From NCBI RefSeq assembly GCF_030253575.1, contig NC_080568.1:22901501-22965500 (forward strand): a stretch of DNA of 64,000 bases, given 5' to 3'. Within the stretch, counting starts at the first letter, position 1. Each line of letters opens with the position of its first letter. The translations under genes were made by a program, and so were the position numbers. This DNA comes from Rhododendron vialii. Its lineage: Eukaryota > Streptophyta > Magnoliopsida > Ericales > Ericaceae. Below the pieces are notes generated by a model, which did not search any database, was not told the DNA's origin, and saw only the letters and a list, made by a program, of their open reading frames with translations. Shown here piece after piece: positions 11,331 to 22,411 of this stretch.

Positions 11331-12649
11331 TATGGGGGACCACAGACAAAAGATCACTTGGAATAAATAAATTAGGGGCCTTTTTTGAGCTATTCATTAC
11401 TCTAATCGAACATGCAACCATAATATCACAAAAAAAGACTAAACAAAGCAAAGCCCAAATTCCCAAACACAACAAAGCCGATTGAAAAAGAAAAAAGAAA
11501 AAAAGTCCACACTCCCATACAAACTTAAACTATAGTATAAAGTTTAGTCAAGTGGGTAAGTGTAAAATATAAATAATCAAGTCAAACAAGACGAGAAAAA
11601 AAAAAAACAGGAAATTCTAACTTGCATCAGAGTCCACGAAAAACTTAAAGTACAGTATAAAGTTCCTTGTATTGAGGCATCGCATGCAAAGCCCTGGCTA
11701 ACATGACATTAATCGGATGAATGAAACATATAAAAACCCCATGATCTTCTTGTGTTTTCTAGGCAAAAGTGTACTGAATATTATGCCCTAGTTTGTATTT
11801 CGACAAGAATCAAGGAAAATCGAACTGAACCTATTTAGGGCTTCTCTGCAAACTATGTATATAACATGGAGATTTTAAGTAAGTAGAACTTTTAAAGCAC
11901 AGAGACCAAAAAAAGCCCTAATTTTCAATAAACGCAGAATCATAAACCCCAAAAATCAAACCTTTAAAATGTTTAATCGTACATATATGTAGTCAAATAT
12001 TCAAAATTTTCGTCTTCAAAGTGGCTAGGGTTGTGCATGTCGAATGCTTCTCACCCTCAAACTGGTCTGTGTTCCTGTCTTCATTTTCTTTTCATAAAAC
12101 ATGAATCTGTTGTTTGATGGAACGAGAGAGAGAGAAGAAGAAGAAGAAGAACAAACCTGGTGCTCACGAGTGAAACCTAGAATACCCAAAATCGATCCAT
12201 TAGCTAGCAACAGCAGCTCTCACAACTTGAATTTCCTAGAACCAGTCGCACAAAATTATTAACAGATATGGCGCCAATGATTTTCGTGTAATAATTGGAA
12301 TAATCGATTAGGTTTTCTCTTACCTGAGTAAGCGGATGAGAAGGGAAACGATTCCGTCTGGGGAATTTTGGGATTTGGGAGCTATCGTGCAGAGCAGCAA
12401 AGTACGCACTGGGAACTAGGAGGAAATTAGAAATATTTGGGGAAATATCAAAGCGAGAGCGCGAAAAGTTGGGCGCGTTTTTTTCCTGTGTTCTGGAACG
12501 CTATGGAAGGGGAAGAAAACGCTATAGTGAGAGCAGTTTTAATGAAATGCTATTGAACTGAAAAGAAAAGGAACGGAAGCCCAGTTATTATAGAGTGGGC
12601 GTGAAAACGCTATAAAAAAATGCTATAATAGGCGTTGTTTGTTGTAGTG
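11331..12649 (-). other. CACTA 5' leader and subterminal repeat region
   Basis: There is no supported gene. Part of it (about 11820-12240) parallels 15180-15480 of the outer element (shared gcaaactatgtatataa and aacatggagattt-like blocks). The last 170 bp hold copies of acgctata in both orientations, typical of the transposase-binding subterminal region, and end in GTTGTAGTG at 12649. Confidence 0.7.
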
Positions 12650-12932
12650 GATCCATTCCATTTATGACCAAGTGTTCATAAACATCATTAACACAATGGT
12701 GACTCAAATTCCGACAACGTTTGCAAGGGCATAGAATCTTTCCCAAATATCCTATGTTTCGATTAGCCATCTCCACAAAGTTCAATGATGTATTCATATA
12801 CTCGTCAGTGCATCTACAAATGTACAAGCTAAGTGTGTTAAATGTTTTAAGAATATGTAACTAGTTTATCTATAGTTGTCTAAAAAAGTTTTTCTATTAC
12901 CTATTCAAATGCACCCAATCTTTGTCCACCAT
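12650..12932 (-). pseudogene. TNP2-type transposase fragment cut off by CACTA insertion
   Basis: Exon 1 is at 12932-12901 (MVDKDWVHLN) and exon 2 starts at 12813 (CTDEYMNTSLNFVEMANRN). They correspond to exons 1 and 2 of the intact transposase at 6798-3126, with several substitutions. After VINGMDP (ending at 12650) the frame runs into the terminus of the inner CACTA element, so only about 65 residues of the transposase-associated domain remain here. Confidence 0.88.
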
Positions 12933-15900
12933 CTTAACAACACCAAGCTTGTCCTTATATCATACAATTGTACATGTAATACATAGGGTAAGTCCACTCG
13001 TCTTGGAACAATAACCACAAAGGATGCCAACAAAAATCCTAGAAATTATCCCCCAAAATTCTTTATAGAGCTAGAGATTACAAATAGCATCAATAGGAAA
13101 AGAAACCTACAAACTACACCATAAGCATAAGAAGCACCAATATAACAACCCTAAGAGATCATATCACAGCACAAGAAACCCCCAAATGGATTAAGAGAAC
13201 CGAAAAATTAAAATGAGCAATTACAACACCACAAAACACTGGATCAATTTACATCCAAATGTAGCAATCTTACTTCATGAATCACATAGTGATATTCTGT
13301 CCCCTCATCCCAAAAAGCCTTTCTTTGACTAATTAGATTAGATATCCTTATTTAGTTAACTTCTGGTCTATAACAAAGACCTTATAACAAGAACAATTAT
13401 ACAGCCCTTTGTAAGAAAACCAACAAGCAATTAGTTAATTAACTTCAGACAAACACACACTACATAAGCTCCAATGGACTTTTAAAGTTGCACTATAGTA
13501 GAAAACACACACTACATAAATACACACACTCCAACCTATCCACTCTTGGGCACTATGTCAAGATAATGTAGGCAACTAAGGCATGTACGAAAAATCAAAT
13601 AGTAAGCCAATCCTGCCAAAAATCAAATCACACCTGTTGAGCACTCTTTGAACTGGTTGTTTACTTCTACCAGTGCAGTATGTATTCTTCTATGACTACG
13701 GAATCAAGAAGCAGAAGAACAATCAAGGTTAGGATATTAATAAGGAAACAGAGGTAAATCCATGCACTGACAATAATACACCAATATTTATGCATCCGCA
13801 TCAATAAGCATTTTATATTCACTCAAATAATTTAGGGACACTAGAACCCAGACATTAAAACACAAGTAGTGAACACTTCAAAGATTTTCTTTATTGTTGT
13901 TTCACAAAAGGTAGGGTAGGATAACTTCTATAGCAGAAAACCTAAAGCTCCAAGGTATGAAAGAACATTTTCTATGTCAGAAAACCCAAAGCTCCAAGGT
14001 ACAGCCCCCCATGGTTTCCTGGAGCTGCACCTCACGGACTGCGCATAAACAGCAGTAGACTACAAACCATAGGAAAAAGCAGCAAGATACACCATCTTGA
14101 CATAAAAAGTAGTTGCCATAACAGAAAATTAACAGCAAAACAACAGCAGCAGCTGCAGCTGCCATAGAAAAACAGCAACAAAACAGCAGCAACAATTACA
14201 CTGCTCTATGATGCCTTCACATCCAAATCTGGATGCTCTAGGATACGGCAGACACAGCAGCAGAAACATAGCAGCTGTAGCAGACACAACAGCAACAGCA
14301 TATATACAAAATAATGCAGTTACAGATTCTTCACAGTAGCGAACAGTATGGTTTAGCAGCAGAAAAAAAACATGAGTCTTGTTGAAAATACAATCAAGAC
14401 TAAAGTGGTTTGTGGTAAGAACTAACCCACTCCAAGCGACACCCTTAGGACACGGCCATAAGAAAATGCAGCATACCAAAACAACAAGATACATCTTCAT
14501 GAACAAATGAATGCAAAATAATTAACCAAATCTGCAGCAGCGACCTGAAGTTTGTTTATGAGGTGAGACAGCCAAGAAGCAAGGGACAACCCCCTCAAGT
14601 AGGTCTAAAAGAATACAATGTACCTTACACAATACTAGTTTTATAAATGCTAGTCACAAAACTAGTTTCCTAGCTTTATGAATGCTGTTCAATGACTGTT
14701 GTTGAACCAACAGCCAACCAACTTCAACCTTTAAGCATTCCAATCCTAATATACCAAAAAAAAGAAGCAGCAAGAACGAGTATTCTGAAAGGAAAAACGG
14801 TATTCAACTGAAATTCTACAGGAAAAAACAAAACAGACCACAAGCATAATGCTTCATGCTTCCATAAACAAAAATGTAGTCCAAAGCGAAGGCCTAATCT
14901 GTTTTTCTTCAAATGAATGAATGGATTGCAAGGCCTAATGAATGGATGGATTACAAAGAAGAGAAGACTAATATAGCACCATATACTCCATTCCAAAAAA
15001 ATAGCCATAATATAGCACCATATCCTAATATAGCACCCAGCTTCATGCTTCAAACAGTCCAATCCATATACTTGATTCCAGACATTAAAACACAACTAGT
15101 GGACCACTTCAAAATTTTTCTTTATAGTTGTTTCACAAAAGGTAGGGTAGGAGCCCACAGAATTTAAAATAAATTATGCTCTATTCTATGCAAACTATGT
15201 ATATAAAATGGAGATTTAAACAAGGTAGAACATTTAGAACACATAGACGCAAAAAAAAAACCCCTAATTTCTAATAAACAATGCAATATCACAAACTCCC
15301 AAAATCCAACCCTAAAATTGCTTAACCGTACATATTTGTCTGTTAAATATTTAAGAAATCACTGTCGAAGTGGCTGGGTTTGTGCATGTTCGAAAGCTTC
15401 TAACTCTACAACTGGGTTTCTGGCTGAGTTTGATTAATCGTACATGATCGAAAGCTTCTCACTCTAATTTTGAAGTGGCTAAGTTACTGCGATGGTTCAA
15501 TCTGATGGTTGATGACAGATCGATTGGGTGCGTGTGCGTGTATGTGCACGCTTCTGTATCTCGATTTGCAGGGTCTAGGATGTAGATGGTTCGGCAACGC
15601 CAACTCCATCCATTCTGGGGTTCCGTAGTAATGGGCCTTAGGAGGAAGTCCTCAAGTACTCCTTACTCCTGCGGTTGATTGAGGGCGAGCTAAGAGGTGT
15701 GTGTGTGTGTGTGAGATAGAGAGAGGAGAGAGAGAGACCCATTTAGATCAGATTGTTGGAAAAATAGAGGAGAAGGACCAAACCTTTGGGTGGAACACAA
15801 AGCAAAACGTGATGCCCCTTCTCTCTAAGTTCCGACAATTGCAACGTGGAGTTGGTGAGGGTGGATACAGCAGCGGTGGTGACGACGGAGTAGATCGCTT

Positions 15901-16139
15901 TGTGAGGTTTTCTGAGGATGAGATTACAAAGCTCAAGGCGCCATTTCTTCCAAATCCACGGAAATCAGCGGTCGTCCATCTAGTTTAGAGAGAGAGAGAG
16001 TGTTTGTGTTAGGGCTTAAAATTGCAATCGCAATCTGTACGAAATTTAAGAGAGAGAAGGGATTTCCCACCAAGTTTTTTCCGCGTCTAAAAATTTCCCA
16101 CCGAATTGAGACTCGCGCCTTTCTTAATTGGGTGAACGT
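12933..16139. other. Noncoding interior of the outer CACTA copy
   Basis: I see no supported gene. The region contains CAG-rich tracts (14040-14300), the insertion-free version of the site where the solo LTR sits in the inner copy (13395-13410), and a duplicated block: about 13855-13920 and 15085-15150 share a caaaaggtagggtaggag run. A GA/GT microsatellite lies at about 15695-15740. Reading frames here are low-complexity or antisense shadows. Confidence 0.6.
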
Positions 16140-16289
16140 TGTAATTGAGTTTAATGGAACGCTATGAAATGTCTTCCACTCCGCTACAGTGCAGTGCACG
16201 CTATGGTAGCCTGAAGATGCAACTCAATTACAGCATTTTTTAAAAAACGCTATAAAGTTAAACTGTGAAAACTCATATTTGTTGTAGTG

Positions 16290-16904
16290 ATTATATATAA
16301 GTTATTCAGAATTCTAGCACGAGTAGAGTTCCAAGCTTCAAGTATTAGTGGTTTGTCCATATTGCTTAAACCGAAAGGTCCCTGTTTCGAGCCCCACGAG
16401 GCTCATTTGCCAGATTTTCTTGTATTAGTTATGCTTCAGTTGTTTTAAATGTTACTCTGAGGGTTCAAATCTTTTTGCACACTACTATAAATGTTTGGAT
16501 AAGTTTTCTTTTTAATTTAATTTTTAACTTTTAATATCTAGTTCACAGGAAAAAAAAATACTTTTGACTATATAAAAGCATAATATTTACTTCGAACTCA
16601 ACAAAATTTGATAAAAGTTGTTTAAAATAATTAATTCTCTTATTATTAAAAATAACATTCTTACAATTAAAGTTCATTAGTAAAAAAAAAAACACAATGT
16701 ATGAGCGATACCGATACGTTTGATTCATTTTTTTTCTAATGGTATAAATCGTTTTAAAATTTTATTTTAGTTAAATTATGAAGCTAAAAGTTTAATCTCT
16801 TAACCTTATATTAGACACATACTGACATACATTGATTTTTTTTGTTAAAAATATAGAGCCTCATTTTTAAAATTCGCTTTATGCCTCGAAAATCTCAAGA
16901 TCGG
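16290..16904. other. AT-rich noncoding stretch
   Basis: A/T-rich sequence with no supported reading frame. It includes a tRNA-like SINE candidate at 16335-16440 and ends where the GTGCC-rich array begins. Confidence 0.6.
16335..16440 (+). mobile_element. Possible tRNA-derived SINE (pol III box A/B-like)
   Basis: caagtattagtggtttgtcc resembles a pol III box A, and gtttcgagccccacgag about 40 bp later resembles box B. No flanking duplication or 3' tail was resolved, so this is a weak call. Confidence 0.35.
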
Positions 16905-17515
16905 CCCTGCGTGCCCGTGCCCGTGTCGTGCCGTGCCGTGACTCGTGCTCCATCCCACTTCCGTGCCGTGCCCGTCTAAGACCGTATCGTGCCGTCCGTG
17001 CCAAGCCAACTTCCGTATCGTGCCCGTGTCGTTCCCCCTCACTTCCGTGCCCGAACCGTGCCACGTGCCCGAACCGTGCCCAGTGTTTGGCTAGAACCGT
17101 GTCGTGCCGTGTCGTGACTTGTGCCCCATCCCACTTCCGTGCCGTGCCAGTGTCGTGCCTGTCTAAGACCGTACCGTGCCGTGCCGTGCCAAGTCAACTT
17201 TTCGTGCCCGTGCCGTGCCAAGTCAACTTTCCGTGCCCGTGCCGTGCTTGGCTAGAACCGTGTCGTGCCATGTCGTGACTCGTGCCCCGTCCCACTTCTG
17301 TGCCGTGCCAGTGTCGTGCCCGTCTAAGACCGTGCCGTGCCGTGCCGTGCCAAGTCAACTTCCGTGCCGTGCCCGTGTCGTTCCTGCTCACTTCTGTGCC
17401 CGTGCCGTGCCGCGTGCCCACTAAGACCGTGCCGTTCCCGTGCCCTGCCAGGATTATTCCGTGCTCGTGCCCGTGCCGCCTTCAAACGTGTCGTGCCATA
17501 CCGTGCCCATGTCGA
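16905..17515. repeat. GTGCC/CCGTG-rich minisatellite array with 160-175 bp higher-order units
   Basis: The tract is built from variants of cgtgcc and ccgtg. Longer landmarks recur: cccacttccgtgccgtgcc-type blocks at about 16957, 17131 and 17291, and ggctagaaccgtgtcgtgcc-type blocks at 17089 and 17250. The spacings are therefore about 160-175 bp. All six frames remain open over long stretches purely because of composition, so the Arg/His/Pro-rich reading frames are not genes. Confidence 0.9.
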
Positions 17516-17886
17516 CCCAACCCATATTACACCTCTAGGGGAGAGAGAGAGAGTTGGCCGAGAGAGAGAGGAAGAGAAAGAAGAAAGATTTGGATTGTAC
17601 CATGCCTTAACCACCATGATCTTCTTCATCCTTCCAATCTTTGACAAATCTAACCTCCATTGTCCTACTTTGTACAATTATCAATTGTTTAACACAAAAT
17701 CTTGTACAAACTCTCCTTTCTTCCACAAATCTTCCAAGAATCAAATCCAAGGACTAAACCTAGCCATGCAAACCTAGAAACTAGACCTTGATCTTCCTTG
17801 AAAGCTTGATTTCTTGAATTAAAAAATGGGATATGGAGAGAGAGAGAGAGAGGGGCCGGCCAAGAGGAGGAAGAGAGTGAGCCTTG

Positions 17887-17896
17887 CCTATAAATA
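17887..17896 (+). promoter_or_regulatory. TATA box of the LTR-like region
   Basis: ctataaatag is a strong TATA match. It is followed by a C/T-rich leader with cttcttgctctcacttctct, as in plant LTR promoters. Confidence 0.5.
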
Positions 17897-18289
17897 GAAG
17901 CTCATTCCAAGCTTGAACTCACACCTTCACTTCTTGCTCTCACTTCTCTCTAGAAATTCTAAGTGTTCTTGGTTCAAAAGTTTAAAGTTTCTTGAGTTTC
18001 TTGAGAGTTCTTAAGAGAAACCACCAAACCACTTCCAAAACCACCACTAGATCTTTAACATAGCTTAGTTTAGTTAGCAAGTTGTTTCTAGGAAGAGAAA
18101 AGTCCATCTCTCTTCCTTTCGAAGCAATCCGAAGCTGCCGAATCACAAAACCGACGACCAAATCTTCGTTGCCGACCACCGCCAAGAAGTAAGATAGAAT
18201 CCCTAGCCTACTAACTCTACGTATAGTATAGAATCATATGTTGGAAAGTAGAATGTCTTTAGTTCAAAGATCTTAACCGTTTTCTCTAA

Positions 18290-18425
18290 GTATATAAGGT
18301 TATCTGTTGACTGTTAAAGTTATCTGTCATAAGTATATAAGGTTATCTGTTGACTGTTAAGGTTATCTTTCATAAGTATATAAGGTTATCTGTCATAAGT
18401 GTATAAGGTTATCTGTTGCCTAAAA
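18290..18425. repeat. Short tandem repeats around ataaggttatctgt
   Basis: Four or more imperfect copies of ataagtatataaggttatct, interleaved with gttgactgttaa, occur in tandem inside the LTR-like region. Confidence 0.8.
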
Positions 18426-18770
18426 TGTTAGAATTCCATGAAATACTTGAAAGGTGTTTTCTAGAAATAATGAAAGGGATGGGGAGTATGTTGAACTCGT
18501 CAACTTATGTTTTGAGCATGCTAAATAATATAGAGTTGGATGATCTTGCTAGTTTAGTTTCAAGATTTCAATGAATGCTTTATGATTCCTTATGTGGAAA
18601 GTCTTACCGCGGAGTCTATGCATGAAAACAAGACATCGAAATCAAGGAAGTTAGAAACATAGCACCTAGGGTGTGGTTAACAAGGAAAAAGTGTTCGAAG
18701 AAGGAAATATTTTGAAACTACATAATGACCAATTTTGGTGGCATTATGTGAGTTGGGGGTGTGTGTGTGT

Positions 18771-18955
18771 GCCAATGGGAACCCGGAGCAGCGGAACCAT
18801 TGTGCGGATACCCGGGAATCCGGAGCGGCGGAACCGAGGTAGGGTGTGTGGCTTGGTTACGGCGGAGAGGTGCCAATGGGAACTCGGAGCGGCGGAACCA
18901 TTGTGCGGATACTCGGGAACCCGGAGCGGCGGAACCGAGGTTGGGTGTGTTAAAC
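18771..18955. repeat. 101-bp tandem duplication, GC-rich
   Basis: The block starting gccaatgggaac (18771) recurs at 18872. Each copy holds two cggagcggcggaacc-type motifs. It makes overlapping reading frames on both strands that are not genes. Confidence 0.8.
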
Positions 18956-19230
18956 ACAAATTTTGGAAACGTTGATTTGGAAAAAGAAAAGTGGAAAATG
19001 GTGACACGGTCTACGATGAGTCGCGTAGGAGAAACACAGAAAATCATGGACACCAACGATAGTTGAATATCGAATATGGATGTGTTATTGTTACTGTCTG
19101 TTGTATAATTTCTATTGTTTGTAAGTTAAGGGTTAGTGGGTTTTAGATTATTCTATTAAGCTTTTTAAGCTCACGGTGTTGCCTTTTTGGTGACCCTGAC
19201 CTATTATATTGGTGGCAACGCCGGTATAAT

Positions 19231-19326
19231 ATGTCAGACCTCATAGATGAACAGGGTGAACTCTACACTTTGGAGGCCTTCGGAGCCGAAGAGCTAGCCT
19301 GGATGGAGGAAGAAGCAGAGCAGTAA
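19231..19326 (+). CDS. Short acidic 31-aa ORF in the LTR-like region, function unknown
   Basis: An ATG at 19231 opens 31 codons ending in TAA at 19326. The product is strongly acidic (EAFGAEELAWMEEEAEQ at its C-terminus). It lies just upstream of the AATAAA signal. I do not recognise a family. It may be a chance frame, but the density of acidic codons and its position near the LTR end are worth noting. Confidence 0.25.
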   Translation: MSDLIDEQGELYTLEAFGAEELAWMEEEAEQ

Positions 19327-19496
19327 TTAGGAACCTTAGTTCCCTCCTTGTTTGAATAAAAGTACTTTTGTAATGTTTATGATGTAATATTTATGATGTA
19401 ATATTGAGCCAAACTCTTATACTTTATTTCAATTTTCAATAAAATTATCTTTTTAACGTACCCAAGATTAACGTACCCAAGATTGGGGGCGTTACA

Positions 19497-20021
19497 AAAC
19501 ATGCTTCTAAACGCGCGAGATAAAAAATAAATAAAATATCTAAGTTAAACAGGAATCAACGAACAACTTTTATAAAGAACAAAAATTAAAACAAGTTACC
19601 GAAATACAAGTAATTGAACGAACCCTCAAAAACTTGAAGAGAAAAGAAAAAACTAAAACCATATGTGCCGCAGCCCCTGTCCGTAACTTTTTCCCTTCGG
19701 CAGCAGCCGTTTTTCTTCCTTTTTCACGTCAGCAGACCTCTGAAGTCAATAGGGTAAAGTGTTTTATAGGGTTTGAAGGTATTAATTGTGGTCCTTTGGG
19801 TTTTGTCTAATATTAAATTGACCACCAAAATTTCAATGCACTTCGCACTTCAATTCAAAACTTTTGCTAACTTCCATCTTTACCCAAAAATCATGAAAAC
19901 CGAGCTCGAGCGACCTGTGAACGTAAAAACACATAATAAATACCAATTAATAAATATAAAATACTAGTAAGTATGAATTGGAGGGCCAAAATATATATAT
20001 ATATATATATTGGCACTTATC
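19497..20021 (-). mobile_element. Truncated LTR fragment related to the LTR at 63006
   Basis: The sequence from 19497 (aaacatgcttctaaacgcg) matches 63616-64000 closely over about 385 bp. It then continues to an end resembling ttggcacttatca at 20021, equivalent to the gggtgcttatca end of the solo LTR at 9139. Its left part is missing and the break abuts the ttaca end of another LTR. A TA dinucleotide run lies at 19988-20010. Confidence 0.8.
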
Positions 20022-20481
20022 AGATGGCGGAGAAGAAGGTGGATATTTGAGGCGGTCGGATTTGTAGTCCTTGTCTCACTCAAATCCGGTGTTTGGTTGA
20101 GTTTTGAGGAAGCCGGATATAAACACCGTAGCGGATTCAAATCCACCTGGAGGTGGATTTGTGAAGCGGAGGTCAGACCCCAGCCTTGATAAATCCAAGG
20201 GTTTTCAAACTATTTTACCCTTCCAAATCCCCTTTGAACTAGAAGAGAAAGAAAAAAAAATTGAGAAATTCGGTTACAAAGAGAGAGGGAAACAAAGGCA
20301 GAAAAGACTACCGCTCATCGTCGGAGCCTCCCTCATCGCCGGAGCTGCTCTCTCTCCTCCCGCTCTCCTTCCTCCTCTACTTCTTCACCAGGGCCCTTTC
20401 CTGCTTGTAATCGGAAGAGATGTTGAGTATTTGAGTTTTTCTGTGGTGAAGGTGTAGGGAATTTGGGGTATTTGGGTGTAT
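20022..20481. other. Unassigned sequence between LTR fragment and LINE-like copy
   Basis: It includes repeated ggattt/aaatcc motifs (20050-20230) and a GC-richer leader-like stretch. No coding sequence is supported. Confidence 0.5.
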
Positions 20482-20493
20482 ACAGTGGGGAGG

Positions 20494-20533
20494 AATTTGG
20501 CAAATTTGGGAATTTGGGTGGCCCCAGAAAAAT

Positions 20534-20585
<52 letters not shown>

Positions 20586-21566
20586 ACCAGCTACTTTCTT
20601 CCGCTTCTTTCTTCGTTGCCGCCGGGGGGGACACCCCTTCCTCCTCCCCCCAGGCCTCCGTTTTCTGTTTTTTTTTCTTCTCTCTCTCCTACCTCCTCCC
20701 TTTGTCCGCTCCCTTTACCTCTTCTCCGAGCCCTTTATCTGGTCGTTTTGGTTCACCGCCGTTGGTACTGCAGGGTACGATGGGTTTCTCGGCCTAACGG
20801 CTTGGCGATCTATTTTCTTCTGTCCGGTCGAGCTCCCTCCGGTTCTCATGTTGGATGGTGCTGGGTTCTTGCCAATGGTCGAGGGGTGGGTTGGGGCTCT
20901 AGTTTTTTTTTTTTTTTTTTTGGTTGTGGATATGAGAGGTAGCAGTTTGAAGGTTTGGCTGCAGTGGTGTGGTGGTTGCAACAGAGGCGTTTCTTTAGGC
21001 GGAGGTTGGCTGCAGGTGGTGGAGGGTGTGTGGCTCACGGCTGTGACGATCACGCTTCTCTTCGTCCTCAGATTTGGTTCGTTCCGTTCTGGCCATGGTT
21101 TTTTTAGGTGGATTGGAGCGTGCGTGCGTAACCCCTCTTGGTGGTGATGGTGGTGGGCAGTGGTTGGGACTCTATTGGGCAGCTATGATTTCATGGGTGA
21201 TCTGAGGCGGTGAGTTTGGCTATGGTTTGATGCAGGTACGGCTTGGGTGGTGGCAGCGGTGGACGGAGGTCCTAATGGTGGGCGGCTAGCGTTAGGGTTT
21301 AGGGTTTGTTTTGGGCTTAGGGACAGTGTTGGGCTTTGCCCATTTTGGTGTATTTAGGTTTGTGCTGGTTCCTTACCGACCTTGAGTTGTTAGGTGTTTT
21401 TTCCTCCTGATTTGGGCTCAGCCTGTTGGGCCTAAATCAGTTTGTCCATGAGGTTAGGAGAAGAGGGTTTCGGGTGGTCAGACCGATGTACCCAAGACCT
21501 TAATAGCTTTGCATTTCATGTTATGAGTTAATGAATATTTTTTTTGCCGATCAAAAAAAAAAAAAA
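20494..21566 (+). mobile_element. LINE-like or processed retroelement copy with poly-A tail
   Basis: The 3' end reads gttaatgaatattttttttg, then ccgatc and 16 A residues (to about 21566), a form I associate with plant L1-type 3' ends. The sequence acagtggggagg occurs both before the 5' end (20482-20493) and after the poly-A (from about 21572), consistent with a target-site duplication. A CT microsatellite (20537-20582) lies at its 5' side. The long reading frames within are GC- and CT-rich and match no protein I know, so I do not call a gene. Confidence 0.55.
20537..20582. repeat. (CT)n microsatellite
   Basis: About 22 uninterrupted CT dinucleotides. Confidence 0.98.
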
Positions 21567-22172
21567 AAGAACACAGTGGGGAGGGGATTTTGGGATTTTG
21601 GTGGTAAAGAAGGCAGTAACATATACATATTTATATGTATTACATATACATATTTATATGTATGTATGTATGTATGTATGAATTATGTTTTTTTTTTTTA
21701 AATTACTAGTCACATATTTTCAACCACTCTAAATAAATACATAAGCATTTTATTTTATAAAATTTGGTTTTAAATTTTTTTTTAAAAAATCGTAATAAAT
21801 ATTAAGGTTTCAACATTGTAAAGATAAAATGAATTTGTTTTATCCAAAAAAATAATGATAAATATGTATATATTCTAATTATAATGAAATTTATCTTTAT
21901 TATCTATTAAATTAATAAACTGGGGGCAATTAAGTCATTTGATATCTTATCTCATCATATGTACCTTCCAAATTCCCCTTCTCAAAAAATTATCCAATCA
22001 CCTCATTACAAATCCACACTTCTTACGAGGTGGGGCCCCTTGTTAACATATCACCCCTCATACATATCCACCTTTAAATCCACTCTCATTCTATATCCAT
22101 CCAAAACAAATTCTTCATCCAAACGAGCCGTTAGGAACCTACACCGTCATTTAATCAACCAACAGTTAAATA
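21567..22172. other. AT-rich noncoding stretch with TATG repeats
   Basis: It contains an atacatatttatatgt duplication and a (TATG)n run at about 21656-21682, then A/T-rich sequence. No coding sequence is supported. Confidence 0.7.
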
Positions 22173-22411
22173 CTCCCTCTGTCCCGTATTCTTGGTCTTG
22201 TTTCACTCTTTGTGCCAATCAAATAATTGTCTACATCTCACAATTTATAATATTTTTTACGATTTCGAAAACTTTGTTTACTAAAATTATTTGAAATCGA
22301 TCAAACAAGATTCATAGTTGATATAAAAAAACATTATAAATTAAAATATATAGCCAATTTTTTTAGAGGTCCCAAATAGTAAATAAGACCAAGAATATGG
22401 AACAAAGGGAG
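22173..22411. mobile_element. Mariner/Stowaway-like MITE, 239 bp, TA target site
   Basis: The ends are CTCCCTCTGTCCCGTATTCT and the complement of AAGAATATGGAACAAAGGGAG, flanked by TA (22171-22172 and 22412-22413). The same family recurs at 48244-48514, 48706-52730 (interrupted) and 55577-55816, with a truncated copy in terpene synthase intron 1. Confidence 0.88.

Larger units (their letters stand above)
1..12649 (-). mobile_element. Autonomous-type CACTA (En/Spm) element, inner copy; left end outside window
   Basis: The 5' terminus, read on the minus strand from 12649, starts CACTACAAC and is followed by subterminal repeats built on the motif acgctata (about 12480-12640). It carries a TNP2-type transposase gene (6798-3126) followed by a Transposase_24-type gene (about 2857-156), the usual CACTA gene order. 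The bases just outside, gat at 12650-12652, resume the transposase exon of a second CACTA copy, so this element sits inside that copy. The left terminus and the second TSD copy are beyond position 1. A solo LTR (7558-9139), a LINE fragment (about 9700-11330) and a non-LTR-like insertion (903-1602) are secondary passengers. The full length is therefore over 12.6 kb. Confidence 0.88.
12650..16289 (-). mobile_element. Outer CACTA copy, 5' part, interrupted by the inner CACTA
   Basis: On the minus strand this piece begins CACTACAAC at 16289 with the same acgctata subterminal motifs (16140-16270). It runs through the same leader and CAG-rich region and ends inside transposase exon 2 at 12650, exactly where the inner element begins. 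The rest of this copy must lie to the left of the inner element, outside the window. It is the same family as the inner copy but noticeably diverged. The 3 bp next to its terminus are att (16290-16292). Confidence 0.85.
17540..19496 (+). mobile_element. LTR-like region (Gypsy-type), plus orientation, left boundary unresolved
   Basis: The right end reads gattgggggcgttaca, matching the common GGGGCGTTACA 3' end of Ty3/Gypsy LTRs. A TATA-like box (ctataaatag, 17887-17896) is followed by CT-rich sequence, and an AATAAA signal (about 19355) precedes the end, so promoter and poly-A signal are in LTR order. Tandem duplications occur at 18290-18425 and 18771-18955. A matching TG start and a target-site duplication were not found. 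The right end abuts a fragment of a different LTR at 19497. Confidence 0.55.

Noticed and set aside
16845..17777. Several overlapping Arg/His/Pro-rich reading frames on both strands
   Set aside because: All arise from the GTGCC-type minisatellite; open in most frames, no family features.
20463..21147. 159- and 223-aa overlapping plus-strand frames
   Set aside because: Begin in a CT microsatellite (Ser-Leu repeats) and lie in a poly-A-tailed retroelement copy; overlapping frames are both open because of composition.
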